Positions 48,821 to 58,237 of a stretch of 64,000 nt of DNA are shown one piece after another (the stretch's first letter is position 1; each line of letters starts with the position of its first letter). The stretch is taken from contig NZ_AAQJ02000001.1 of NCBI RefSeq assembly GCF_000168295.1, positions 645,001 through 709,000 on the forward strand, read 5' to 3'. The notes beneath the pieces were generated by a model. That model was not told the origin of the DNA, ran no database searches, and saw nothing but the letters and a program-made list of their open reading frames with translations. The translations under genes and the position numbers were made by a program. The stretch comes from Rickettsiella grylli. Lineage in GTDB: Bacteria > Pseudomonadota > Gammaproteobacteria > Diplorickettsiales > Diplorickettsiaceae.

Positions 48821-49857
48821 TGACGCGTTTAATCTATTTTTTTATTTTCCTTGGCATTCTATGGACCCAATCCACTTTCGCGCAAAAAAATGTGATCAAT
48901 ATTTACAATTGGTCAAGCTATATTTCAGATGACGTATTAAAAGAATTTACGCAAGAGACAGGAATAAAAATTAATTATGCAACCTATGATAGTAATGAAA
49001 CACTGTACGCAAAACTGAAAGCAGATCCACAGTCCGGATATGATATTATCGTACCGTCGTCGTATTTTGTTGATCGGATGCGCCGTGAAAAAATGTTGCT
49101 GCCACTGGATAAATCTCGTTTACCCAACTTTAAAAATCTTAACCCTGCGCTTCTTAACAAATCGTATGATCCGAATAATCACTATAGTATTCCCTATTTT
49201 TGGTCCTCAACGGGCATTGTCGTTAACAATAAACGACATTCGGTACAAAAATTTCAAGCCTGGAAAGATTTGTGGGACCCACACTACCGTAATCAAGTCC
49301 TTTTACTTGACGACGTTCATGAAGTTTTTTCAATGGCGTTAATGGTATTAGGTTATTCGCCGAACGACACAAATCCTGAACATATACGTTTAGCTTATCT
49401 TAAGTTAAAACAGTTAATGCCAAATGTACGTTTGTTCAATAATGATGGCGTGAAATCACTTTTTATTGATGAGGATTTAACGATTGGTATGGCCTGGAAT
49501 GGGGATATTTATCAGGCTTCACAAGAAAATGCTGCATTACGCTTTATTTATCCCAAGGAGGGTTATATTATTTCTATTGATAGTATGGCGGTACCTGTTG
49601 GCGCATCGCATGTAAATAATGCGTATGCCTTTATCAATTTTATATTAAGACCTGATATTGCTGAAAAAATAAGTATAGCAACCGGGTATTCGACACCTAA
49701 TCTTGCCGCTTACAAACGGATGCCGAAAGCGGTTTTAAATAATGCTATTATCTATCCTGATAAGAAAACTTTATCCCGCAGTGTAGTTCAAGTGGATGTG
49801 GGCGCTGCTGAAAGTCTTTATCAACATTATTGGGAATTGTTGAAAATTGGCGGTTAA
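48820..49857 (+). CDS. potD: Spermidine/putrescine-binding periplasmic protein
   Basis: Solute-binding subunit of the polyamine importer (345 aa), with a Sec signal peptide ending near TQSTFAQ (about residue 21). The mature start NVINIYNWSSYISDDVLKEF and the later AWNGDIYQA segment match PotD/PotF proteins. The acidic and aromatic residues that would bind the polyamine are spread as in the family. Whether it prefers putrescine or spermidine cannot be told. Confidence 0.94.
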   Translation: MTRLIYFFIFLGILWTQSTFAQKNVINIYNWSSYISDDVLKEFTQETGIKINYATYDSNETLYAKLKADPQSGYDIIVPSSYFVDRMRREKMLLPLDKSRLPNFKNLNPALLNKSYDPNNHYSIPYFWSSTGIVVNNKRHSVQKFQAWKDLWDPHYRNQVLLLDDVHEVFSMALMVLGYSPNDTNPEHIRLAYLKLKQLMPNVRLFNNDGVKSLFIDEDLTIGMAWNGDIYQASQENAALRFIYPKEGYIISIDSMAVPVGASHVNNAYAFINFILRPDIAEKISIATGYSTPNLAAYKRMPKAVLNNAIIYPDKKTLSRSVVQVDVGAAESLYQHYWELLKIGG

Positions 49858-49958
49858 TTTGGCAATAAAGGGAAGAAACAATATGAGTATTTCAATGTCA
49901 TTCAAATATAGTCTAATCTTTTTTTAAAAGAAGGTTGAAATTTAAAGGAAAAATGAGT

Positions 49959-50855
49959 ATGAGTTGGTTAAAAAAGGTCATTAAAGGTATTCGGACTGTC
50001 GTTAGAAATACGACAGGAATTCCTGAAAATAGTTGGATAAAATGTGAATCCTGTGGATCCGTGCTTTATCGTGCAGAATTTGAACGTAATTTGATGGTTT
50101 GTTTGACGTGTAATCATCATCATCGCGTAAAGGCACGTAAACGTTTAGCACAACTTCTCGATCCAAAGACCAGTCAAGAAATAGGTCAGGATATAGAAGC
50201 GGTCGATAGACTTAAATTTAAGGATCAATTTAAATATAAAGATCGACTTCATTCAGCGATAAAGAAAACTGGAGAAAAAGAGGCATTAATCGTTATGCAG
50301 GGAAAATTGGATCACAGAGCCGTTGTCTGTGCAGCATTTGAATTTGATTTTATGGGCGGATCGATGGGCGCTGCTGTGGGTGAACGTTTTGTGCAGGGCG
50401 TATTAAGGGCTATTGAAGAAGATATCCCGTTTATTTGTATTTCAGCCAGTGGCGGTGCACGGATGCAAGAAGGTTTGTTTTCATTAATGCAAATGGTAAA
50501 AACAAGTGCTGTACTCGGCAAGCTTAAACAAAAAGGGCTTCCTTTTATTTCTGTATTAACGGATCCCACGATGGGTGGTGTATCCGCAAGTTTTGCAAGT
50601 CTGGGTGATATTATTATTGCAGAGCCTGAAGCATTAATTGGGTTTGCCGGACCCCGTGTCATTGAACAAACTGTACGTCAAGTTTTACCGAAAGGATTTC
50701 AACGGAGTGAATTTTTACTCGCGCATGGCGCAATTGACATGATTGTTGATAGGAAGGAGTTGAAAACTAAAATTGCTTCGTTATTAAATAAACTCATGGC
50801 TGCTAATCAAGCGCGTTATTCACTCACTGCTATCGCTAATGACGATAACCGATAA
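49959..50855 (+). CDS. accD: Acetyl-CoA carboxylase carboxyltransferase subunit beta
   Basis: Makes malonyl-CoA with AccA in fatty-acid synthesis (298 aa). The N-terminal zinc ribbon has CESCG and CLTCN. The crotonase-like core includes [19 protein letters not shown] and [15 protein letters not shown]. The ATG at 49959 lies nine bases after aagga; an ATG two codons earlier would be too close to that site. It overlaps folC by 17 bases, the usual accD-folC pairing. Confidence 0.96.
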   Translation: MSWLKKVIKGIRTVVRNTTGIPENSWIKCESCGSVLYRAEFERNLMVCLTCNHHHRVKARKRLAQLLDPKTSQEIGQDIEAVDRLKFKDQFKYKDRLHSAIKKTGEKEALIVMQGKLDHRAVVCAAFEFDFMGGSMGAAVGERFVQGVLRAIEEDIPFICISASGGARMQEGLFSLMQMVKTSAVLGKLKQKGLPFISVLTDPTMGGVSASFASLGDIIIAEPEALIGFAGPRVIEQTVRQVLPKGFQRSEFLLAHGAIDMIVDRKELKTKIASLLNKLMAANQARYSLTAIANDDNR

Positions 50856-52131
50856 TATAGTGGGCTTGGATTCCAGACAGCTCTCTGATTGGTTATCTTA
50901 TATTGAGACCTTACACCCTCATCGTATGGAATTCGGTCTTGAACGTATTTCACACGTGGCGGAAAATCTAAATCTACTCCATTTCGATTGTCCTATCGTG
51001 ACTGTGGCTGGAACGAATGGTAAAGGATCCAATGTGGGTTTGTTGGCAGCTATCTTAAGTGTTGCAGGTTATCGAGTCGGCACCTATACCTCGCCTCATC
51101 TTAGGCATTACCACGAACGAATCCGAGTAGGTAGTCAGTGCATTAGTGATCAAGACTTATGCCACGCTTTTTTTCAGGTTGAAAAAAAGCGTTTAGGGAC
51201 ATCATTAACCTATTTTGAATATGGAACTTTGGCAGCTTTATACTATTTCAAACAAGTCCCGTTAGATCTAATTATTTTAGAAGTGGGTTTAGGGGGACGT
51301 TTGGACGCAGTGAATTGCGTGGACGCCGATTTATCAATTATTAGTACTATTGCCATTGATCATACCCAATGGTTAGGAAAAACGCGTGAAAAAATTGGTT
51401 TAGAAAAAGCAGCGATTATGCGCGCTTATCGACCTTGTGTTTGTGGTGATTTTTCACCGCCAACATCGGTACTTAATACGGCAAAATCATTAAATAGCCC
51501 TTTATACCGGCTTGGCGTCGAATTTGATTACAAAATGCAACATTCATCCTGGTCTTGGCAAAGTCGGAAACGCTCGCTTCATCATTTACCGTTGCCGACG
51601 ATTGATTTGCAAAATGCCGCAACAGTTTTACAAGCCGTTGAGCTTCTGAGTGAACGGTTTACGATTGCATCGTTTGCTATACAAGAAGGTTTAAAACGTG
51701 TTTTTGTTCCTGGTCGATTTCACATCATTGAAAAAAATGCCCGTCAAATTATTGTTGATGTGGCTCATAACCCTGCAGGTGGTGTTTGTTTATCAAAACG
51801 TTTAGCGAACACACCCTGTTTAGGAGAGACTTATGCCTTAGCAGGTATGATGGCTGATAAGGATATTACCAACACCTTTCGTCCGTTGAGTAATCATGTA
51901 GATTATTGGTATCTTTGTGATTTAACTGAACACCGCGGTGCTAAAGCAACTCAATTAAAACAGTCTTTACTCGATTTGAAAGTCAAACAATCCATTTTAG
52001 AATTTTCTTCACCCGAATTCGCGTTTCAACGCGCTTTCAGTCAATTGCGAAAAAATGATCGACTCTTAATTTTTGGTTCTTTTCATACGGCTGCAGCGAT
52101 ATATCATTATTTAGAACGTGAATCCCTTTAA
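50839..52131 (+). CDS. folC: Folylpolyglutamate / dihydrofolate synthase
   Basis: Mur-ligase-type enzyme (430 aa) that makes dihydrofolate from dihydropteroate and glutamate and adds further glutamates. The P-loop is [13 protein letters not shown]. The family segments [15 protein letters not shown] and [25 protein letters not shown] are clear, and [10 protein letters not shown] appears in the C-terminal domain. The start lies within accD, so translation is coupled. Confidence 0.95.
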   Translation: MTITDNIVGLDSRQLSDWLSYIETLHPHRMEFGLERISHVAENLNLLHFDCPIVTVAGTNGKGSNVGLLAAILSVAGYRVGTYTSPHLRHYHERIRVGSQCISDQDLCHAFFQVEKKRLGTSLTYFEYGTLAALYYFKQVPLDLIILEVGLGGRLDAVNCVDADLSIISTIAIDHTQWLGKTREKIGLEKAAIMRAYRPCVCGDFSPPTSVLNTAKSLNSPLYRLGVEFDYKMQHSSWSWQSRKRSLHHLPLPTIDLQNAATVLQAVELLSERFTIASFAIQEGLKRVFVPGRFHIIEKNARQIIVDVAHNPAGGVCLSKRLANTPCLGETYALAGMMADKDITNTFRPLSNHVDYWYLCDLTEHRGAKATQLKQSLLDLKVKQSILEFSSPEFAFQRAFSQLRKNDRLLIFGSFHTAAAIYHYLERESL

Positions 52132-52199
52132 AGAATCCTATGACAGGATGAGTCGATCATAGAAGATTCATTCTTCCACCCCGTACTTGATGTAAATTC

Positions 52200-52685
52200 A
52201 TGATAAAGATTTCAATTCTATTTAATTTTCCGTTAGAATTCTTGTGCGCAAATAGAATAAGGAAAATAACAACATTAAAGATTGAGCCCGGGTCTTTTGT
52301 CGACGCGGATCTGAAACAACATCATTCTGATATTTTGTACTCGTTGAAAGTCAATGGGATGCACGGTTATGTTTATCTCAATCTCGAACATCAAAGCACC
52401 GCAGAAGAACTGATGCCTTTTCGCATGCACCGCTATAAAGTGGCCATTATGCAGCAGCATCTAAACCTTGGATACAAAAAATTACCGGTGGTTATTTCGA
52501 TGCTGTTCTACCATGGGAAAGGTCAGTTAAAACAGCAAGGTCGGCAAGAAAGTCTGCAGCAAGGTCGATACGAAGAAGATTTAAAGATTGCTAAGAAGAT
52601 GTTAGCTCGGGGCTATGAGTATGGCGCTATTAAAGATCTTCTAGGGCTTTCTGATCAAGATTTATTACACTTAGTTCATCATTAA
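52200..52685 (+). pseudogene. Rpn/YhgA-type transposase-nuclease remnant
   Basis: The frame is open over 161 aa, but it is a deleted member of the Rpn (PF04754-like) family, normally about 300 aa. The N-terminal start of the nuclease domain is missing or garbled. TLKIEPGSFVDADLKQHHSDILYSL and LNLEHQS...MPFRMHRYKV are recognisable. After LPVVISMLFYHGKG the protein jumps straight to the C-terminal tail (IAKKMLARGYEYGAIKDLLGLS). More than 100 residues are therefore lost. It marks the left end of the accessory stretch. Confidence 0.75.
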
Positions 52686-52782
52686 TTAATCAACAGGAGA
52701 GTTTTTAAACGAATAAAGCACAAAATCCAAAATCTATGTCTTGTTCATTGAATCCTAAAGGTTGACACGATAATTCTAAAAA

Positions 52783-52805
52783 AGGGTCAAAAATAGTTAA
52801 CCCTT
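52783..52805 (+). terminator. Terminator-like hairpin before the copper gene promoter
   Basis: aaagggtcaa (52780-52789 region) pairs with ttaaccctttaag (52797-52805 region), with one mismatch and a short loop. No long T run follows, so termination is doubtful; it may be an operator dyad instead. Confidence 0.3.
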
Positions 52806-52827
52806 TAAGTATATGTTGAAATAATAC

Positions 52828-52858
52828 TTGACTTTAATCTTAAGGTTAAATTTATATT
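52828..52858 (+). promoter_or_regulatory. MerR-type promoter/operator of the copA-copB fusion gene
   Basis: TTGACT (52828-52833) and TATATT (52853-52858) are 19 bases apart, the over-long spacing that MerR-family activators correct by twisting DNA. The spacer holds a near-perfect 16-bp dyad, ttaatcttaaggttaa (52834-52849; two symmetric mismatched positions). A MerR-family gene lies directly downstream of the target gene at 55278. The start codon follows 30 bases after the -10 box. Confidence 0.75.
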
Positions 52859-52887
52859 AATCCTTATTTTTTAACGCTAAGCATTTC

Positions 52888-55248
52888 ATGAGCCGATACG
52901 CTATTCCTCTTTATTATTTTACGTTTTTTTTAGCACTGCTTTTTGCTCATCAAGCTGAGGCTAAAGTTCAGTCTATTAATTTGGTCGTTGCTTATAAGCA
53001 GGTCAATTTTACAGGAAAGTCCGTACAAGCCATTGCTGTCAATAATCAAATTCCAGGTCCTATTTTACATTTAAAAGAAGGACAACCTGTTCTGATTAAT
53101 GTGTATAATCGACTTAATAAAGGAACAACAGTCCATTGGCATGGTTTGATTGTACCCTGGCAAATGGATGGTGTCAGTGGTGTGAGTCAGAAACCAATAC
53201 CCCCTGGAGGTGTTTTTCATTATCGTTTTACGCCCTATCAATCAGGGACGTATTGGTATCATGCACATGATGGTTTTCAAGAACAGCAAGGCCTGTATGG
53301 CGGAATTATTATCGACCCCAAAACACCTTTTCGCTATCATTCTAACAAAGACTTTGTCGTGGTATTATCGGATTGGAGTAATACTCCTCCAACAGGAATT
53401 TACAATAACCTGAAAAAAATCGATGGTTATTATGACTCGCGATTTCCTTTACAGCCTTCATTATTGAAGTTTCTTCATGACTATCGTCATGCGACACCCT
53501 TAAAACGCCAAGGATTATTGCAGAGTTATAAAATGATGCAAATGAGTCGAATGAACATTTATGATTTTAGTGATATTGCCTATGATGCTTATCTGTTAAA
53601 TGGACGTGTATGGCAACGACCTTGGACGCGGCATGTCAGCGTAGGCGATAAGGTTCGATTACGTTTTATTAATGCAGGAGCGAGTACTAATTATAACGTC
53701 AAACTTGATCACGGTATGATGGAACTTGTCCAGGTCGATGGTAATAATATTAAGCCTTATTTTATCAAGCATTTTAAGATTGAGCCTGGTGAAACGTATG
53801 ATGTTTTAGTATCCATCAAACATCCTGGGGCCACCGTTATTTATGCTGAATCAATGGATACGTTAGGGCGAGCGATGGGTGTATTAACGACAACACCCAA
53901 TACCCCTGTCAATATTCAAAATATTAAACCTTTTCCTGAACCTCCTCCTATCATGATGATGAAGCATAATGGTATGCAATCATCCATGCGAATGCCTGCA
54001 ATGAATTTAGCTAAAAATAGCTCAGATATGGGTATGAACAATAGACAGACTATGTCTCGCATGAAAAATTTAACCGTGGGTACTAAATATCAAAAAATGA
54101 TTGCAGCGGTTAAAACCAATAATCCGAACAAACCGATAGAAAAAACCATACACATGGATTTATCGGGTTATATGAACCGTTATATTTGGTTTATTAACGG
54201 TGTGACAATGAATAATGCAAAACCGATTTTACTAAAACCCGGAAAACGCTATCGAATTATATTTACCAATCATTCGATGATGGATCACCCGATGCACATT
54301 CATGGTCATTGGTTTATTTTACGTAATGGGCATGGCGCTTACGATCCTTTATTACACACTATCGTTGTTCCACCTATGTCGACTGTAGTGGCGGATCTTG
54401 ATGCGGATGCGAGCGGGCAGTGGTTTTTCCATTGTCATCAGCTTTATCACATGGCAGCCGGTATGGCGCGTGTCTTTCAATACACCACGTTAATCGACGT
54501 GACACCCGCAAACCAACATCCAAAAAATGTAATAAAACCTTTCGCTTATCGAAATCGCGCGATAGTTCGTGTTCAGCACTTACCTGTCGATCAACGCTTA
54601 ATTGATCATCCTTCCGATCCTGCGCCACGATTTTTTAGTGCGAATTTATTGGATATTAATCAGAATTTAATGAATAACGATCAAGAAATTACTTATAAAG
54701 GGATGTTTGGTGGTGATAATAACAAACTACAACTCTATTTGGAAAAAGCAGAAATTAAGCAGGGTATTATCGAAAATGCCAATTTGGATATGTTTTATTG
54801 GCATGCTATCAGCCAATTCTGGGCGGTTAAAGGGGGTGTGAATTATGTGTATCGTCCAACAATGACACCTTATTTTCAACCCGGTATCGGTATTGAAGGC
54901 TTAACTCCGTTTTTTATCGAAACCGATATTCGAGCTTATTATCATAACGGTAGTAGCAAGCTCGATCTAGACTTAACGCGCGATACGCAAATTGGGCATA
55001 ATTTTTTTGTACGAACGGAAGTAGAAGCACTATTTGCAAGTAAAACCGTTACACATGATTTAGTAGGAAGCGGGTTTAATGAATTGCAATTAACATTAAG
55101 GCCGTATTATCAAATCAATCCGATGCTTGCAATTTATTTGCAATATCAACATACCGGTAATTATGGGTACACTAAGCAATTGTTTCAAGAGAATAATCTT
55201 TCTACGAATGATAATACCTATAGTTTAGGCGTATCATTACTATTTTAA
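52888..55248 (+). CDS. Multicopper oxidase CopA fused to CopB-type outer-membrane barrel
   Basis: Copper-resistance protein of 786 aa. Residues 1-25 are a Sec-like signal peptide without the twin arginine usual in CopA. Residues 26-535 are a CopA-type multicopper oxidase: copper ligands lie in HWHG (83-86), WYHAH (123-127), HPMHIHGHWF (about 467) and HCHQLYHMAAGM (about 515), with a Met-rich copper-binding stretch near 355-395. After a linker, about 600-786 resemble the CopB barrel, with KGGVNYVYRP, IGIEGLTPFFIETDIRAYY and alternating beta-strand pattern to a final Phe (GVSLLF). CopA and CopB are normally separate adjacent genes. No stop or frame change interrupts the joint. Confidence 0.85.
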   Translation: MSRYAIPLYYFTFFLALLFAHQAEAKVQSINLVVAYKQVNFTGKSVQAIAVNNQIPGPILHLKEGQPVLINVYNRLNKGTTVHWHGLIVPWQMDGVSGVSQKPIPPGGVFHYRFTPYQSGTYWYHAHDGFQEQQGLYGGIIIDPKTPFRYHSNKDFVVVLSDWSNTPPTGIYNNLKKIDGYYDSRFPLQPSLLKFLHDYRHATPLKRQGLLQSYKMMQMSRMNIYDFSDIAYDAYLLNGRVWQRPWTRHVSVGDKVRLRFINAGASTNYNVKLDHGMMELVQVDGNNIKPYFIKHFKIEPGETYDVLVSIKHPGATVIYAESMDTLGRAMGVLTTTPNTPVNIQNIKPFPEPPPIMMMKHNGMQSSMRMPAMNLAKNSSDMGMNNRQTMSRMKNLTVGTKYQKMIAAVKTNNPNKPIEKTIHMDLSGYMNRYIWFINGVTMNNAKPILLKPGKRYRIIFTNHSMMDHPMHIHGHWFILRNGHGAYDPLLHTIVVPPMSTVVADLDADASGQWFFHCHQLYHMAAGMARVFQYTTLIDVTPANQHPKNVIKPFAYRNRAIVRVQHLPVDQRLIDHPSDPAPRFFSANLLDINQNLMNNDQEITYKGMFGGDNNKLQLYLEKAEIKQGIIENANLDMFYWHAISQFWAVKGGVNYVYRPTMTPYFQPGIGIEGLTPFFIETDIRAYYHNGSSKLDLDLTRDTQIGHNFFVRTEVEALFASKTVTHDLVGSGFNELQLTLRPYYQINPMLAIYLQYQHTGNYGYTKQLFQENNLSTNDNTYSLGVSLLF

Positions 55249-55277
55249 TAAAGAAATTTAATGCTAGGAAATAAACG

Positions 55278-55709
55278 ATGAAGTATTATACGATAGGTAA
55301 TTTGGCTAAATTAGTTCAACAAACACCGGTCACAATCCGTTATTATGAAAAAATCGGCTTGATTCCAAAATCAAAGCGGTCTGAAGGAGGGTTCCGTCTT
55401 TACCCTGAAAGTCTCCTACGGCGCTTTTATTTTATTCAAAACGCGAAGCTCATTGGCTTTGACTTAAATGAAATTAAAAACTTACTTGATTTAGAAATGA
55501 ATCAATCCTCCAGTCAGCCGGTTAAGCTAGAGATACAACAAAAAATTTCTCAGATTGAGAATAAAATAAAGAGTTTACAGCGGATAAAACATGCGCTGAT
55601 GGGTTGGGAACAAGCCTGTGACGGTAATATTTCAATTGCTGAATGCCCCATACTCGAAGCACTTTATCATTGTCCAGAGGATATTCGCGAGTATTTAAAA
55701 AAGAATTAA
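55278..55709 (+). CDS. MerR-family metal-responsive regulator
   Basis: The 143-aa protein has an N-terminal winged helix-turn-helix (YTIGNLAKLVQQTPVTIRYYEKIGLIPKSKR), a dimerising coiled coil (about 80-112), and a C-terminal metal loop with two cysteines, CDGNISIAEC, followed by PILEALYHC. The two-cysteine loop resembles CueR/ZntR-type sensors. With the 19-bp promoter 2.4 kb upstream and the copper gene between, it is probably the copper (or related metal) sensor of this unit. It lies 30 bases after the oxidase gene and may be cotranscribed. Confidence 0.88.
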   Translation: MKYYTIGNLAKLVQQTPVTIRYYEKIGLIPKSKRSEGGFRLYPESLLRRFYFIQNAKLIGFDLNEIKNLLDLEMNQSSSQPVKLEIQQKISQIENKIKSLQRIKHALMGWEQACDGNISIAECPILEALYHCPEDIREYLKKN

Positions 55710-55823
55710 TGAATTTGATTTATCAGCCCTGATAGTTTAACGGACACTTTTATATATATTGTAAATGCTTAAAACAGAAAAAAAATATAAAATAAAAAAA
55801 TAAATTTATTTAAGGATGAATAT

Positions 55824-56735
55824 ATGTCATGTCAATGTACTCCGTTAGAACGTAATGAAAGTATAGTTAAAATTTATCAAAACTTTACAAAACAATTATT
55901 CGAACAACAAATCAATAACTATCCAATAAACTACAATGATTTATTAAAAATTTCAGTAACCTATACCAAAACTAATGAAGCCGATTTAATTATAAAGCCT
56001 GTTATAAAAGCTATTCAAGATTATGATGTCCCTTTTAATCAGAATTTTAATAAAGCTAAGGCACAAATTGAAGATGTTGGCAACAAACAGGCCGAAGCTA
56101 TTTCTATTTTTAAGGACTCTATAAACAATATCAACACGAATATACAGCGGATTCAAAAACTAACCTCAGATGCTCACACCGAATTAAATAAATTACGTGA
56201 AAAAACGACAAAAGAAATCAGCAATATAAGTACTCAAATTAATCAAGTGGAGCTAAATCAAAAAAATCTTCAAAATCAAATGAAAGTTTTGCAAGATGAA
56301 ATAAATGCATTACAAAAACATTTAAATGATCTTAATTGGGCATGGATAGCCTGTATTATTCCGATTTTTTGCCTATGGCTACCTATTTTGATTCAAGAAG
56401 TTGGATTTAATAAAAGCAAAAAAGAAGCAGAATTAAGGAATAAAATGGCACAACTTAATCAAACGACAACAGAATTAGCTTTACTAAAAAACCAACATAA
56501 AACGTTAACCGAAAAGTTGAATGTTAATATGGTTGTTTTAGCAACAATTCAGAATTCTAATAACCTATGTATATACATACTCAATAACCTTATAAATATT
56601 TCAGATGCGTTAAATGCCATCGATGCCAATGAGACACCGGTGTTATTGAGACGCTTAATGGCTGTTTTAAAACAAAGTTGGGATGAGTTAATGGCTCAAG
56701 TGAGTTTATTAGCCGTTTCATTACATATCAATTAA
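55824..56735 (+). CDS. Putative binary pore-forming toxin subunit, XaxB/YaxB-like
   Basis: The 303-aa protein has no signal peptide. It is a long helical/coiled-coil protein (about 75-168 and 191-235) whose middle is interrupted by a hydrophobic stretch (about 172-190, WAWIACIIPIFCLWLPILI). This is the shape of alpha-helical pore-forming toxin subunits such as XaxB/YaxB: two coiled-coil arms around a membrane tip. The next gene has the complementary A-subunit shape. The call rests on architecture and recalled similarity. A phage-type or eukaryote-like coiled-coil protein is the alternative. The ribosome site is aagga, about seven bases before ATG. Confidence 0.6.
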   Translation: MSCQCTPLERNESIVKIYQNFTKQLFEQQINNYPINYNDLLKISVTYTKTNEADLIIKPVIKAIQDYDVPFNQNFNKAKAQIEDVGNKQAEAISIFKDSINNINTNIQRIQKLTSDAHTELNKLREKTTKEISNISTQINQVELNQKNLQNQMKVLQDEINALQKHLNDLNWAWIACIIPIFCLWLPILIQEVGFNKSKKEAELRNKMAQLNQTTTELALLKNQHKTLTEKLNVNMVVLATIQNSNNLCIYILNNLINISDALNAIDANETPVLLRRLMAVLKQSWDELMAQVSLLAVSLHIN

Positions 56736-56752
56736 CATATTAAGGAGAATTT

Positions 56753-58105
56753 ATGTTACAACAAAAATTGAACGATGAAAATTATTGTACGGAAGTGCCT
56801 GAAAATTTTTCAGACAATACTCTTGTTAAAAAGGATACGCATAAAAAAATTATAAACTTTTCTTTATTATCGAAAAACTATCAAGATAATTTAAAAAAGT
56901 TAGAGAATAAGTCGATTATACCCAGTGAAACACAATGTATCTCTGAAGCCAATTTTGCTCAAGGTTCAGTTGTGCAAAATTACTGCATTGCGACGACCAC
57001 ACAATCGTTAATTATTCCTCCCGATGAAGAATTTAAAGATGTCCCAAAAATTCAACAAAATGCTCAAGAGCATGCTAATTTTTGGTTATCGGGTCTTAAC
57101 AATAAAGTGGTGGGAATTAATTCAGGTTTAAAGCAATATTGTAGTCTTATTATGACTTATGAAAATGATATGGATAACCTGGTTGATGAGGTTGTCAATG
57201 ATGTTTCGGGCGCTAAGGATAATTTTTTGAACCAGATAGGTCTTTTACGGGATCAAGCAAACACTCGTGAACAAAAAATTATCGTTATTACGAATGAATT
57301 GGGAAGTTTTAGAAAATATATAGGTCAAGATGGTTCAAATTTTAAGTCTATACAAAGTAAAGCAGATATTAAATATAACGCCAATACGGGAGAAATGAAG
57401 AAGTTAAAAGATACGATAGATGCTTTAAATGCTTCCATCCAAGCAGCCAATGCAATGATTGCGGGCGGAGCAGTTTTAGCAGCCCTAGGTTCCCTAGTCA
57501 TTGTAGTCGGTGTTTTAGCCGGTCTTACTTCAGGAGGGGCGACTGCTACGGTTGTTGGTGCTGGCGTAACTATGATAGGATCCGGTGGTGGACTTATCGG
57601 AGTAGCGATTGATAATCGAAATAAAGCAAGCGCTGAATTATCTAAAGCCTATGTGCGTTATAATACCTTGCAACAAACTTGTTCGTTATTAAAAGCCATT
57701 AATGAACAATTAACAAGTTTAATTACAGGGAATGAACAATCCGTTCGCGCTGTGCAAGCAATTTCTTTAGCACTCAGTGTTATTGCTGAAAATTTAACGG
57801 GAATTATTGATAATATTGATTTAATTGTTGATAACGTAGAAGGTGGAGCCGTTTTAAAAAGATTATTAAATTTGTTTGTTGCTAATGCAAAATCTTTAAA
57901 AGAGCTTTATGCGAAATATGAATCAACTGGAATATTACCGGTACAACCTGATGAACAGGTTTGGAATAGTTTATTTCCTTATAGAGCGAAACCCATCGCT
58001 TTCTCTAATAAACCTATTGCTATGGAAGAATATGCTTTTCTAATTGATAAGAAATTAGCTTGGCAACGTCGTTATACTGGCGTGTATATTCCTCAAACCG
58101 CTTAA
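56753..58105 (+). CDS. Putative binary pore-forming toxin subunit, XaxA/YaxA-like
   Basis: The 450-aa protein lacks a signal peptide. After a polar head (1-95) it has long amphipathic helices (about 100-230), then a strongly hydrophobic Gly/Ala/Val hairpin (about 236-257 and 263-286: GGAVLAALGSLVIVVGVLAG, then ATVVGAGVTMIGSGGGLIG), then helices again (290-410). This is the layout of alpha-xenorhabdolysin A subunits and of the wider ClyA/HBL/Nhe-type alpha-pore-forming toxins. It is 17 bases after the B-like gene, with a strong aaggag site, so the two are an operon. Gene order here is B then A. Confidence 0.65.
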   Translation: MLQQKLNDENYCTEVPENFSDNTLVKKDTHKKIINFSLLSKNYQDNLKKLENKSIIPSETQCISEANFAQGSVVQNYCIATTTQSLIIPPDEEFKDVPKIQQNAQEHANFWLSGLNNKVVGINSGLKQYCSLIMTYENDMDNLVDEVVNDVSGAKDNFLNQIGLLRDQANTREQKIIVITNELGSFRKYIGQDGSNFKSIQSKADIKYNANTGEMKKLKDTIDALNASIQAANAMIAGGAVLAALGSLVIVVGVLAGLTSGGATATVVGAGVTMIGSGGGLIGVAIDNRNKASAELSKAYVRYNTLQQTCSLLKAINEQLTSLITGNEQSVRAVQAISLALSVIAENLTGIIDNIDLIVDNVEGGAVLKRLLNLFVANAKSLKELYAKYESTGILPVQPDEQVWNSLFPYRAKPIAFSNKPIAMEEYAFLIDKKLAWQRRYTGVYIPQTA

Positions 58106-58130
58106 TTTCATATAAAAATAATGTTTATTA

Positions 58131-58156
58131 AACCTCTTTGAAAGAAGAGGTTTTCT
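58131..58156 (+). terminator. Terminator of the toxin-like gene pair
   Basis: aacctctt (58131-58138) and aagaggtt (58145-58152) form a perfect 8-bp stem with a 6-base loop, followed by ttcttg. It lies 26 bases after the second gene. Confidence 0.75.
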
Positions 58157-58237
58157 TGACGCCTAACCAGGGACCCATTTTATTGATAAATCTTGTTTTA
58201 ATATACAAATTCCTGTGTAATAGGTTTATAACATTAA

